The notes under the pieces: model-generated | The model's input: the letters and a program-made list of their open reading frames with translations, nothing else | Told to the model about the DNA's origin: nothing | Database searches by the model: none | Shown here: positions 18,101 to 27,517 of the stretch, piece after piece | How the letters are laid out: each line of letters begins with the position of its first letter | Numbering within the stretch: the stretch's first letter is position 1 | DNA from: Streptomyces venezuelae | GTDB taxonomy: Bacteria; Actinomycetota; Actinomycetes; Streptomycetales; Streptomycetaceae | Direction of reading: 5' to 3' | DNA length: 64,000 nucleotides | Assembly: GCF_008642355.1 (NCBI RefSeq) | Contig: NZ_CP029193.1 | Location: 4,984,001-5,048,000 of the forward strand | Translations under genes and position numbers: made by a program

Positions 18101-18939
18101 GTATTCACATCCGCCGTCGCTTCACCGAACCGCGCCAGCGCCAACGCCCCGGCAACCGCCACCGCGAACCCCAGAATCGCCAGCCACCCCAACCCGTCCC
18201 GCGTCCGGTCGCCCAGCCAGACGACGCCCACCAGCGCGGGGCCGATCGTCTCGCCGATCACCATGCCCGCCGTGGCCGTCGTCACGGACCCGCGTTGCAG
18301 CGCCGACGTGAGCAGCAGGAACGCCGCGCCTCCGCCGACCAGCAGCGCGTACGTCGCCGGGTTGGCGAGCAGCGCGCCCGGCGACACGTCGTCGATGAGG
18401 CGCACGGTCACCTCGACGACCCCGAACCCGCACCCCGCCCCGAGTCCCAGCGCGAGCGCCCGCCCCCGGTCGGGCAGCCGCCCCGCGACGGCGCCGAGCA
18501 CCAGCACGGCGACGGCGATGCCGAGCATCACCCACCGCAGGGTCGTCGATCCGGTGCGGTCGCCCTCGTCGCCGGACGCCAGGCCCAGCATCGCGAGCCC
18601 CGCGCAGACGACGCCGACCGCGCCCCACTCGACGCCGCTCAGCCGCACCCGCAGCAGCCGCGCCGCGACCACCGCCGTGACGGCGAGACTCGCGGCGAGC
18701 GCGGCGCCCACGGCGTAGATCGGCACGGAGCGCAGCGCCACGACCTGGAGCAGGAAGCCGAGTCCGTCCAGGGCGAGCCCGGCGACGTACCGCCACTGCC
18801 GCGCGGCCCGCAGCAGCAGCGCGGGGTCGACGCCGGAGCCGGTGCCGGGCGCGGTGGCGCGCGTGGCGACCGCCTGGAGAACGGAGGCCGTACCGAAGCA
18901 GACCGCTGAGCCGAGTGCGCAAATCATCCCAAGAGACAC
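18082..18939 (-). CDS. DMT/EamA-like multi-helix transporter
   Basis: A 285-aa membrane protein with about nine or ten hydrophobic segments from the first residues (GMICALGSAVCFGTASVLQA) to LAILGFAVAVAGALALARFG, arranged as two similar halves as in drug/metabolite transporters. The GTG at 18939 has no Shine-Dalgarno, but TACAGT lies 6 nt upstream, so a leaderless transcript is plausible. The final residues NTSPSGV are encoded by a dispersed repeat element. The substrate is unknown; a regulator next to it is convergent rather than divergent. Confidence 0.8.
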   Translation of the reverse strand: MSLGMICALGSAVCFGTASVLQAVATRATAPGTGSGVDPALLLRAARQWRYVAGLALDGLGFLLQVVALRSVPIYAVGAALAASLAVTAVVAARLLRVRLSGVEWGAVGVVCAGLAMLGLASGDEGDRTGSTTLRWVMLGIAVAVLVLGAVAGRLPDRGRALALGLGAGCGFGVVEVTVRLIDDVSPGALLANPATYALLVGGGAAFLLLTSALQRGSVTTATAGMVIGETIGPALVGVVWLGDRTRDGLGWLAILGFAVAVAGALALARFGEATADVNTSPSGV

Positions 18940-19090
18940 GAAGTGACTGTAGAGGAGGGTGAGTCAAGGGAGACCAAGGGAGACGTCAGGGACATCTGGT
19001 GCAGGCGGCTGGCACGGAGTGCCGGGGCCTACCTACGCTGACCCTGATCACGTACGACGTACGAAGCAGAGCTACGGGGGACGGCGCGAC

Positions 19091-19465
19091 ATGGCACAGA
19101 AGCAACCACGACGGCTGCGATCGAGCACCGTCGCACTCGGCGGCATGGGCGTCCTCGCGGCGGCGCTGACCTCCTGCGGCTCCGACCCGGACCGCCGCTG
19201 CGTCGACCGCGACAGCTACGACCTCGTCAACGGCTACCGCATCGTCGCCGACAGCAAGTGCGGCGGGTCGGGCTCGGCCGGTTCCGCGTCCAAGTCCCGC
19301 AAGGGTGCGTACGGCACGGGAAAGTCGTCGAGCCGCCCCGACCCCGCCTGGTACTACGACGCCGACGTCGACGGCCGTTACGCCGACTACGGCACGTTCA
19401 GCCGCAGCGAGGCCGTGGACCGTGACGGCTTCGGCTGCTCGGGCAGCGGCAGCGGCGGCGGCTGA
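19091..19465 (+). CDS. Small lipoprotein, YgiB/DUF1190-like partner of the ATP-grasp gene
   Basis: A 124-aa predicted lipoprotein. The basic N-terminus RRLRSSTVALGGMG precedes lipobox LTSC. The mature part is short and Gly/Ser-rich, with CVDRDSYDLVNGYRIV, a tyrosine-rich WYYDADVDGRYADYG, and a Gly-rich end containing DRDGFGCSGSGSGGG. Such sequences ending in a GxFG-like tail next to a glutathionylspermidine-synthase-like gene recall E. coli YgiB beside YgiC. The relation is inferred from context and composition rather than aligned. ATG 19091 follows GGGGGA. Confidence 0.75.
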   Translation: MAQKQPRRLRSSTVALGGMGVLAAALTSCGSDPDRRCVDRDSYDLVNGYRIVADSKCGGSGSAGSASKSRKGAYGTGKSSSRPDPAWYYDADVDGRYADYGTFSRSEAVDRDGFGCSGSGSGGG

Positions 19466-19499
19466 GGACGGCACGGGACCGGAACCGGACACGTACGCC

Positions 19500-20684
19500 A
19501 TGGAACGCCGCACCATCGCCCCGCGCCCCGGCTGGCAGCAGACCGTCGAGGACCAGGGCCTGATCTACCCGCTCACGCGCTATCCCGACGGCACCCTGCG
19601 CCCCTACTGGGACGAGAGCGCCTACTACGTGTTCTCACTGCCGGAGGTCGAGGCGCTGGAGGAGGTCGTCGAGGAACTGCACGCGATGTGCCTGGCCGCC
19701 GCCGCGCACATCGTCGAGCAGGGCCGTCTCGGCGACCTCGGCATCACGGACCCGAGGGTCGCGTCCGCCGTCACGGAGGCGTGGCACCGCCGCGCGGAAC
19801 TCCCGTCGTTGTACGGCCGTTTCGACCTCCGTTACGACGGTACGGGCCCCGCCAAGATGCTGGAGTACAACGCCGACACCCCCACCTCCCTGGTCGAGGC
19901 GGCGAGCCCGCAGTGGTTCTGGATGGAGGAACGATTCCCCGGCGCCGACCAGTGGAACTCCCTCCACGAGCGCCTGGTCGACGCGTGGAAGAAGCAGGCC
20001 GCGCTCCTGCCGCCCGGCGGCCCCCTGTACTTCGCCCACTCGGCCGCCGACGAGCTCGGCGAGGACCTCATGACGGTGGCGTACCTGCGCGAGACGGCGG
20101 AACAGGCGGGCCTCGCCACGGACTCCATCTCCATGGAGGACATCGGCTGGGACCGGCTCTCGCGCCGCTTCGTCGACAAGAAGCTCCGGTTCATGCGGAG
20201 CTGCTTCAAGCTCTACCCGTGGGAGTGGCTGACCACGGACCGCTTCGCGCCGCACGTCCTGGAGACGCTGGACAACGGCGGCGGCACGGGTTCGACGCTC
20301 TGGATCGAACCGGCATGGAAAATGCTCCTGTCCAACAAGGCGCTGCTCGCCGTGTTGTGGGAGCTGTACCCGGGCCACCCGAACCTGCTCCCGGCCTACC
20401 TGGACGGTCCGCGCGAACTCGCTTCCGGCCGTGGTCACGTGGCCAAACCGCTGCTCGGACGCGAGGGCGCGGGCGTGACGGTGCACGAGCCGGGCGCGGC
20501 CCCCGTACCCCGCGAAGAGCGCTGCTGCTACCAGGAACTGGCGCCCCTCCCCGACTTCGACGGCAACCGGGTCGTGCTCGGCGCGTGGGTCGTGGAGGAC
20601 GAGGCGGCCGGGCTCGGCATCAGGGAGTCGTCGGGCCTGATCACGGACGAGTACGCGCGGTTCGTCCCCCACGTAATTCTCTGA
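19500..20684 (+). CDS. Glutathionylspermidine synthase-like ATP-grasp protein (YgiC/YjfC family)
   Basis: A 394-aa protein with the ATP-grasp C-N ligase fold of the synthetase half of GspSA. Visible are the N-terminal YPLTRYPDGTLRPYWDESAYY, substrate-side DLRYDGTGPAKMLEYNADTP, and nucleotide-binding HVAKPLLGREGAGVTV. The amidase domain of bifunctional GspSA is absent, as in YgiC/YjfC. Streptomyces makes mycothiol rather than glutathione, so the peptide-like substrate is unlikely to be glutathionylspermidine. It sits 34 bp after the small lipoprotein and 36 bp before another lipoprotein, suggesting an envelope-linked operon. Confidence 0.88.
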   Translation: MERRTIAPRPGWQQTVEDQGLIYPLTRYPDGTLRPYWDESAYYVFSLPEVEALEEVVEELHAMCLAAAAHIVEQGRLGDLGITDPRVASAVTEAWHRRAELPSLYGRFDLRYDGTGPAKMLEYNADTPTSLVEAASPQWFWMEERFPGADQWNSLHERLVDAWKKQAALLPPGGPLYFAHSAADELGEDLMTVAYLRETAEQAGLATDSISMEDIGWDRLSRRFVDKKLRFMRSCFKLYPWEWLTTDRFAPHVLETLDNGGGTGSTLWIEPAWKMLLSNKALLAVLWELYPGHPNLLPAYLDGPRELASGRGHVAKPLLGREGAGVTVHEPGAAPVPREERCCYQELAPLPDFDGNRVVLGAWVVEDEAAGLGIRESSGLITDEYARFVPHVIL

Positions 20685-20720
20685 CTCACGCACGAGCACG
20701 ATTCACGCACCAGGAAGCAC

Positions 20721-21359
20721 ATGAGCATGCACAGCAACACCCGGTACCGCCGTCGTCTCGCCCTCGCGGCCGTCGCCACCCTCACCGCCGTGTCCCTGGC
20801 GGCGTGCGGCGGCGGCTCCGGCAAGAAGAGCAGGTCGGGCGGTTCCGACGGGGCCGCCGCAGGCTCCTCCGAGTCGACCGAGGCGCCGAAGAACCTCAAG
20901 CTGGGCCAGGCCGGTCCGGTGCAGGAGATCACCAAGTACAACAAGACCGGCAAGTTCTCGCTCACCCCGACGAAGGTCACCCTCGGCAAGCCGGCGGACC
21001 TCGACGAGCTGAACGACAAGAAGAAGTACAAGGACCTCAAGGTCGCGTGGATCTACGTCAAGGCCCAGCACGTGGGCGGCGCCGCGGTGAAGGAGCCGAT
21101 GGTGATGAGCGACGTGAGCGGCGAGACGTCCAAGGGGCAGCCCGCGACGAAGTTCCTCCTGATCGGCGACCTCTCCAGCCGCCCCGCGGACTGCCACGGC
21201 AACGACGCGGCGAAGAGCCTGGAGGGCGACGACATCTGGAAGAAGGGCGAGACACGCACGGTGTGCGAGCCGTACCTGATCCCGTCCGACGCCACGCTGA
21301 AGGCGGTGACGTACTCGCAGGGCTACTACAAGGCGCCGGTCAAGTGGGCGGTGCGGTAG
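20721..21359 (+). CDS. Secreted lipoprotein of unknown function
   Basis: A 212-aa predicted lipoprotein. Signal peptide RRRLALAAVATLTAVSLAAC ends in lipobox LAAC. A Gly/Ser linker follows, then a beta-rich domain from about residue 60 (GKFSLTPTKVTLGKPADLDE) containing two cysteines (PADCHGND and TVCEPYL) that may form a disulfide. The pattern resembles immunoglobulin-like DUF4352-type lipoproteins, without certainty. ATG 20721 has AGGAAG upstream; ATG 20727 is also possible. Third gene of the likely operon with the ATP-grasp protein. Confidence 0.75.
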   Translation: MSMHSNTRYRRRLALAAVATLTAVSLAACGGGSGKKSRSGGSDGAAAGSSESTEAPKNLKLGQAGPVQEITKYNKTGKFSLTPTKVTLGKPADLDELNDKKKYKDLKVAWIYVKAQHVGGAAVKEPMVMSDVSGETSKGQPATKFLLIGDLSSRPADCHGNDAAKSLEGDDIWKKGETRTVCEPYLIPSDATLKAVTYSQGYYKAPVKWAVR

Positions 21360-21411
21360 CGGTACGGAGGCTCGGGGGCACCGTTCCTGCGTTCACTTCA
21401 CGTGACGGCCT

Positions 21412-21590
21412 ATGAACTCCGCCCAGGCGGCGGGGGTGACGGCGAGCTGGGCCGACGCCGTCGAGCACGGACACGTACCCGCGAGGGACTTCCGGCTCAC
21501 GCGCCCTCGGCGCACGCCTCCGCGGCGACCTCGACGCCGCCGAGGAACTCGGCCTACGCCCAGGAAACCCGGTCGTGAGCCGCCCGCGCC
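21412..21590 (+). other. Gene-poor stretch with possible frameshifted coding remnant
   Basis: The 232 bp between the lipoprotein and the serine-hydrolase gene hold no intact gene. One frame gives MNSAQAAGVTASWADAVEH and then turns to Arg/Pro nonsense; another gives GARLRGDLDAAEELGLRPGN just before 21575. Two plausible fragments in different frames suggest a decayed gene, but this could be chance in GC-rich DNA. Confidence 0.25.
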
Positions 21591-21591
21591 C

Positions 21592-22746
21592 TCAGCGACG
21601 CCGGCAGAGCGCCGTGTCCACGACCTCGTCCACGTGTGACATGACCGCCTCGTCTGTCGGCTGCACCGTCACCGCGACGTTGGCGGCGCGGCCGTCGTCC
21701 GTGGCCCCGCCCCGCGTCTCGTAACCCGGGTAGCTCCCGCCGTGGCCCCAGTACAGGCCGCCGCAGGACAGCGGCCTGCTCACGATCCCCAGTCCGTACC
21801 GGGCGCCCTTCCCGAAGTAGTCCGCGCGGACCGTCGTGCGCATCTGGTCGAGCTGGGGCTTCGGCAGGAGACGGCCCGGCGTGAGCAGGGCGGCGTAGAA
21901 CCGGTTGACGTCGGAGTTGGTGGAGATCAACTGGCCCGCCGCCCACGTCCACGAGGGGTCCAGCTCCGTGATGTCCCGCAGGGGCGCACCCGGTGCCTCC
22001 TGGAGGTACCCCTTGGGGTGAGGCTCGCGGATCGTCGCGTCACGGGGCGCGGGGAAGTAGGTGTGGCGCAGCCCGAGGCGCTTGACGATCCGCCGGTCGA
22101 TCTCCTCGGCGATGGTGTGCTTCGTGACCTTCTCGACGATCATCCCGGCCAGGACGTAGTTCGTGTTGCTGTACGCCCAGTCCTTCCCGGGGGCGAAGTC
22201 CGCCTCGTACTCCAGCGCGATGTCCAGCAGCTCGCGCGGCTCGTAGTACCGGGGCTGCAGATCGCCCTTCGTGTAGTTGGGCAGCCCGCTGGTCTGCTGG
22301 AGCAGGTGCCGGACCTTGATCTTCCGGCCGTCGATCCCGTCCCCGCGCACGAGCCCCGGCAGATACTTCTCCACCGGGTCGTCGAGCCGGATCTTCCCCT
22401 CGGCGACGAGCTGCAGCACGACCACCGCCGTGAAGGCCTTCGTGTTGCTGCCGATCCGCACCTGCCCGTCCCTGGGCACGGCGGCTCCGGTCGCCAGGTC
22501 GCCGACCCCTGCCGTGTAGTCCCGGGTCCGCTCCCTGTCCCGCTGCCCCGCCCCCCGTACGCTCGCCAGCGCGGCAGGCACGCCATCGGTACGCACCAGC
22601 CGGTCGAGCCCCCGCTGGACGGAGTCCGTCCCGGCGGCGGAGGCGCCCGACGCGCCGGGCGCCACCAACACACCCGCCGCCACGACGCCCACCGCCATCG
22701 CCGCCGTACGACGCAACCTCTGCCCTGCCTGCCCACGCACACGCAC
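21592..22746 (-). CDS. Secreted serine hydrolase, class C beta-lactamase/DD-peptidase family
   Basis: A 384-aa exported enzyme of the beta-lactamase/D-aminopeptidase superfamily. The signal peptide ends near GASGASAAG. Catalytic Ser-x-x-Lys is in RIGSNTKAF and the Tyr-x-Asn motif in DWAYSNTNYVL; the third motif is probably HGG in YWGHGGSYPGYE. This set is typical of secreted D-alanyl-D-alanine carboxypeptidases of the R61 type and related esterases. I chose GTG 22746, preceded by AGGAG at 7 nt; the longer frame upstream lacks a signal-peptide start and ribosome site. It probably acts on peptidoglycan or D-amino-acid peptides outside the cell. Confidence 0.87.
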   Translation of the reverse strand: MRVRGQAGQRLRRTAAMAVGVVAAGVLVAPGASGASAAGTDSVQRGLDRLVRTDGVPAALASVRGAGQRDRERTRDYTAGVGDLATGAAVPRDGQVRIGSNTKAFTAVVVLQLVAEGKIRLDDPVEKYLPGLVRGDGIDGRKIKVRHLLQQTSGLPNYTKGDLQPRYYEPRELLDIALEYEADFAPGKDWAYSNTNYVLAGMIVEKVTKHTIAEEIDRRIVKRLGLRHTYFPAPRDATIREPHPKGYLQEAPGAPLRDITELDPSWTWAAGQLISTNSDVNRFYAALLTPGRLLPKPQLDQMRTTVRADYFGKGARYGLGIVSRPLSCGGLYWGHGGSYPGYETRGGATDDGRAANVAVTVQPTDEAVMSHVDEVVDTALCRRR

Positions 22747-22780
22747 TGGCCCACTCCTGCACATCTGGATCCGTCGGGAA

Positions 22781-22799
22781 CCCGGCGCTTCACGCCGGG
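22781..22799. terminator. Small hairpin between ornithine aminotransferase and serine hydrolase genes
   Basis: CCCGGCG (22781-22787) pairs with CGCCGGG (22793-22799) around a 5-nt loop. It lies downstream of the rocD-like gene on the minus strand and just before the serine hydrolase start, so it is a plausible terminator. Confidence 0.45.
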
Positions 22800-22875
22800 C
22801 CCCCCACGCTTCCGGATGCGGCAGCCCGGGACGATCCTGCCAACCGCCCACTGTCCGTAGGGGTAACCCCCGTGA

Positions 22876-24153
22876 CTAGCTCAGCACCGCCCGCAACTGC
22901 CCGAGCCCCCAGTCCAGATCCTCCTTGCTGATCACCAGCGGGGGAGCGATGCGGATCGTCGACCCATGGGTGTCCTTGACCAGCACCCCCCTCTCCATCA
23001 GCTTCTCCGAGATCTCCCGTCCCGTGCCGTACGACGGAGCGATGTCGACACCCGCCCACAGCCCGCGTCCCCGCACCTCGGTCACCGCCCCCGTGCCTGC
23101 CAGCAGCGCCAGCTCGGCGTGGAGATGCTCGCCCAACTCCGTGGCCCGCTGCTGGAACTCACCCGTCGACAGCATGTCGACCACCTCAAGCGCCACCGCG
23201 CAGGCGAGAGGATTGCCGCCGAACGTCGAGCCGTGCTCACCCGGCTTGAACACGCCGAGCACATCCGCGTCGGCCACCACCGCCGACACCGGCACGACCC
23301 CGCCCCCGAGCGCCTTGCCCAGCAGATACACGTCCGGCACCACACCCTCGTGCTCGCACGCGAACGTACGCCCCGTCCTGCCCAGACCCGACTGGATCTC
23401 GTCCGCGATGAACAGGACCCCGCGCTCCCGGGTCAGCTCCCGTACCCCGGGCAGATAACCGGCCGGCGGGACCAGCACCCCGGCCTCGCCCTGGATCGGC
23501 TCGATCAGCACGGCGACGGTGTCGTCGGTGACCGCCGCCCGCAACGCCTCCAGGTCGCCGTACGGCACGATCTCGAAGCCCGGCGTGTACGGCCCGTAGT
23601 CCGCCCGCGCCTCTTCGTCCGTGGAGAAACTGATGACGGTCGTCGTTCTGCCGTGGAAGTTGCCGGCCGCGACCACGATCCTCGCCCGGCCGTCCGGCAC
23701 CCCCTTGACCTGGTACCCCCACTTCCGCGCGGTCTTCACGGCCGTCTCGACGGCCTCCGCGCCGGTGTTCATCGGCAGCACCATCTCCTTGCCGCAGAGC
23801 TCCGCGAGGCGCGTACAGAACTCGGCGAACCGGTCGTGGTGGAACGCCCGCGACGTCAGCGTCACCCGGTCCAGCTGCGCCTTCGCGGCATCGATCAGGC
23901 GGCGGTTGCCGTGCCCGAAGTTGAGCGCGGAGTACCCGGCGAGCATGTCGAGGTAGCGGCGCCCCTCGACATCGGTCATCCAGGCCCCGTCGGCCGAGGA
24001 GACCACGATGGGCAGCGGATGGTAGTTGTGCGCGCTGTGCGCCTCGGCGGCGGCGATGAGCCGCTCGCCGGCCGAGCGGCCACCGGCTCCGGCAGCGGAT
24101 GTCGACGCGACTGAGGCAGACGATGACGTGAAGGGAGCTGGCGTACTCGACAC
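22876..24153 (-). CDS. rocD: Ornithine--oxo-acid aminotransferase
   Basis: A 425-aa class III PLP aminotransferase converting ornithine plus 2-oxoglutarate to glutamate semialdehyde and glutamate in arginine/proline metabolism. Visible are the substrate-end NYHPLPIVV and GYSALNFGHG, the cofactor TGAEAVETAVK, the DE pair in IADEIQSGLGRTG, and PLP lysine 280 in LLGKALGGG, followed by STFGGNPLA. The GTG at 24153 has GGAG 4-5 nt upstream; a longer frame begins 45 bases earlier without one. It diverges from glyA across 241 bp containing the glyA riboswitch. Confidence 0.93.
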   Translation of the reverse strand: MSSTPAPFTSSSASVASTSAAGAGGRSAGERLIAAAEAHSAHNYHPLPIVVSSADGAWMTDVEGRRYLDMLAGYSALNFGHGNRRLIDAAKAQLDRVTLTSRAFHHDRFAEFCTRLAELCGKEMVLPMNTGAEAVETAVKTARKWGYQVKGVPDGRARIVVAAGNFHGRTTTVISFSTDEEARADYGPYTPGFEIVPYGDLEALRAAVTDDTVAVLIEPIQGEAGVLVPPAGYLPGVRELTRERGVLFIADEIQSGLGRTGRTFACEHEGVVPDVYLLGKALGGGVVPVSAVVADADVLGVFKPGEHGSTFGGNPLACAVALEVVDMLSTGEFQQRATELGEHLHAELALLAGTGAVTEVRGRGLWAGVDIAPSYGTGREISEKLMERGVLVKDTHGSTIRIAPPLVISKEDLDWGLGQLRAVLS

Positions 24154-24261
24154 GGGGTCTCCGTTCGTCCTGCGGCTGGGGGCGGGTGTGGCGCCCAATT
24201 CCTATCGTCGCTCGCATCGCGGACGAAGAAACCTGCCGGATCGGCGTGCCCGTTAGGGTGG

Positions 24262-24352
24262 CCCTGACAGCACGGTGACTGGCGCACGGGGAACCGACCC
24301 CGATGAAGCCGTGCGAGGCACAACCTTCGAGGTGCCGCCCGCCTGGGCACCC
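24262..24352 (+). promoter_or_regulatory. ZTP (pfl) riboswitch in the glyA leader
   Basis: The leader contains the two conserved blocks of the pfl RNA in the right order. The first is GTGACTGGCGCACGGGGAACC at 24275-24295, with the GGGG/CCCC hairpin around GAACCGA. The second is CCGCCCGCCTGGGCA at 24335-24349. ZTP riboswitches sense the purine/one-carbon alarmone ZMP/ZTP and commonly precede glyA, folD and purH. A -10-like TAGGGT lies at 24254. The region between the second block and the ribosome site at 24385 is the likely expression platform. Boundaries are approximate. Confidence 0.86.
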
Positions 24353-24394
24353 CGGGACCCGACCGGAAACTCACCGCTCGCCCCGGAGGACACC

Positions 24395-25678
24395 ATGACT
24401 CTCCCTTCCTCTCCGTCTTCGAACCATCCCGCCCTCGCCGCCGAGGACCCCGAACTCGCCGCCCTGGTCGTCGCCGAGGAGCAGCTCCAGGCCGACACGC
24501 TGCGGCTGATCCCCAGCGAGAACTACGTCTCCACCGCCGTACTCGAAGCCTCGGGCACCGTCCTGCAGAACAAGTACAGCGAGGGCTACCCCGGCCGCCG
24601 CTACTACGAGGGCCAGCAGAACATCGACCCCGTCGAACGCCTGGCCGTCGCCCGCGCCAAGGCCGTCTTCGGCGTCGAGCACGCCAACGTCCAGCCCTAC
24701 TCCGGCTCCCCGGCCAACCTCGCCGTCTACCTCGCCTTCGCCGAGCCCGGCGACACCGTGATGGGCATGGCCCTGCCGATGGGCGGCCACCTCACCCACG
24801 GCTGGGGCGTCTCCGCCACCGGCAAGTGGTTCCGCGGCGTGCAGTACGGCGTCCGTCACGACACGGGCCGCATCGACGTCGACGAGGTCCGCGACATCGC
24901 CCTCAAGGAGCGCCCCAAGCTGATCTTCTGCGGCGGCACCGCCCTCCCTCGCACCATCGACTTCGCGGCCTTCGCCGAGATCGCCCGGGAAGCCGGCGCC
25001 GTCCTGGTGGCCGACATCGCGCACATCGCCGGACTGATCGCGGGCGGCGCCCACCCCTCACCGGTGCCGCACGCCGACGTGATCTCCACGACGACCCACA
25101 AGACTTTGCGCGGCCCGCGCGGCGCGATGCTCATGTCCCGCGAGGAACACGCCAAGGCCATCGACAAGGCCGTCTTCCCCGGCCTCCAGGGCGGCCCGCA
25201 CAACCAGACCACCGCCGCCATCGCCGTCGCCCTCCACGAGGCGTCCCGGCCCTCCTTCCGCGACTACGCCCACGCGGTCGTCGACAACGCCAAGGCCCTC
25301 GCCGACGCCCTGCTCGCCCGCGGCTTCGACCTGGTCTCCGGCGGCACCGACAACCACCTGATCCTGATGGACCTCACCCCCAAGGACGTCCCCGGCAAGA
25401 TCGCCGCGAAGGCCCTGGACCGGGCCGGGATCGTCGTCAACTACAACACCGTCCCGTTCGACCCGAGGAAGCCCTTCGACCCCTCGGGCGTCCGCATCGG
25501 CACCCCCTCCCTCACCTCCCGCGGACTGCGCACGGAGCACATGGCGACCGTCGCCGAATGGATCGACCGCGGTGTCGCCGCCGCCCGAACCGAGGACGAG
25601 GACGCCCTGACGAAGATCAGGTCCGAGGTCGCCGACCTGATGGCCGCACACCCCGCCCCGGGCCTGCCGACCACCTGA
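24395..25678 (+). CDS. glyA: Serine hydroxymethyltransferase
   Basis: A 427-aa PLP enzyme interconverting serine and glycine with transfer of one carbon to tetrahydrofolate. Visible are RLIPSENYVS at 37-46, the YSEGYPGRRYYEG loop, HLTHGWGVS, DIAHIAGLIAGG, and PLP lysine 236 in STTTHKTLRGPRG. The ATG at 24395 follows GGAGG at 24385; the open frame extends to 24275 but that part is the riboswitch. Regulation by ZTP links its expression to folate one-carbon shortage. A 12-bp stem terminator follows. Position next to the betaine genes may reflect glycine/serine supply, but that is inference. Confidence 0.96.
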   Translation: MTLPSSPSSNHPALAAEDPELAALVVAEEQLQADTLRLIPSENYVSTAVLEASGTVLQNKYSEGYPGRRYYEGQQNIDPVERLAVARAKAVFGVEHANVQPYSGSPANLAVYLAFAEPGDTVMGMALPMGGHLTHGWGVSATGKWFRGVQYGVRHDTGRIDVDEVRDIALKERPKLIFCGGTALPRTIDFAAFAEIAREAGAVLVADIAHIAGLIAGGAHPSPVPHADVISTTTHKTLRGPRGAMLMSREEHAKAIDKAVFPGLQGGPHNQTTAAIAVALHEASRPSFRDYAHAVVDNAKALADALLARGFDLVSGGTDNHLILMDLTPKDVPGKIAAKALDRAGIVVNYNTVPFDPRKPFDPSGVRIGTPSLTSRGLRTEHMATVAEWIDRGVAAARTEDEDALTKIRSEVADLMAAHPAPGLPTT

Positions 25679-25729
25679 CCCGCCCCGCCCGACACACCGC
25701 GTCAGCCGCCGCGCCGGCCGCCGCACCAA

Positions 25730-25768
25730 CCGCCGCTCCCGGCCGGGCGTGCCGTTCGGGAGCGGCGG
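25730..25768. terminator. Terminator after glyA
   Basis: Perfect 12-bp inverted repeat CCGCCGCTCCCG (25730-25741) with CGGGAGCGGCGG (25757-25768) and a 15-nt loop, 51 bp after the glyA stop and before a convergent pseudogene. Confidence 0.85.
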
Positions 25769-25790
25769 CGCCGTGACGCCCGGCCCACGA

Positions 25791-26328
25791 TCACGGGTCC
25801 CGCAGCTCCTGCCGGGGGCCCGGCTCGTGAGGCCGCCGTCGCCACGCCGACACCGCCGCCCAGCGCCCGGCCACCGGGCCCCGCAACAACAGCACGGCCA
25901 CCGCGCCGGCTCCCGCACCCGGTATCGCCCACCACCAGTCCGTGCCGGAATTCCCGGGCCCGCCGCCGTCTCCCGCAGCGGTTGCCCCCTGCCCCTCCTC
26001 GCTCTTCCCCGGGGCCGACCGACCGCTGCCGGACCGCCGAACGCACTGTGTTCCTCGTCTCATTGGCGACGATCGTGAGCAGCCACGGCTCGAACGCCGC
26101 GCCGTCCCTGAACCGTCCGAGTGAGCAGTACGCCTTGAAGAACGCCTGCTGCACCACGTCCTCCGCCTCCGATCCCGCGCCGAGTGCCACCGCCGCCCTG
26201 AGTGCGATGCCGGTGAACGCGCGCACCCATTCCGCGTACGCCTCCGGCTCTCCGGCGCGCACGCGGGCGGTCACCGCACCCTCGTCGACGACGCGGCCCC
26301 CCTCCAGGACCTCCCCCTGTGCCCTCAC
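25791..26328 (-). pseudogene. Broken sigma-70-family gene fused out of frame to a membrane-protein tail
   Basis: The 5' part, from a GTG near 26328, encodes sigma region 2 (RVRAGEPEAYAEWVRAFTGI then SEAEDVVQQAFFKAY and FEPWLLTIVANETRN). Near 26050, after VRSAVRQRSV, this frame degenerates to Gly/Arg sequence and region 4 never appears. A neighbouring frame instead continues with GNSGTDWWWAIPGAGAGAVA, a transmembrane-like helix and a basic tail ending RQELRDP at 25791. The simplest reading is a deletion that removed sigma region 4 and most of a following membrane (anti-sigma-like) gene, leaving the two remnants in different frames. It is convergent with glyA. Confidence 0.65.
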
Positions 26329-26393
26329 ACCTTTGCTGCACCGGCCGTGGCCGATCGGTTCCCACCCGTCACACACCTGTTTCCGAGCTATGA

Positions 26394-27431
<1,038 letters not shown>

Positions 27432-27517
27432 GTCACCGCACCCGGCACGACCAGAACCGCACCGCGCTGCCCGCCGGGCCGCGCCCCTGCCCATCGACAC
27501 GACGACAGGAGTACGAC

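Noticed and set aside
24275..24394. Possible longer N-terminus for serine hydroxymethyltransferase
   Set aside because: This segment is the ZTP riboswitch; a strong ribosome site precedes ATG 24395.
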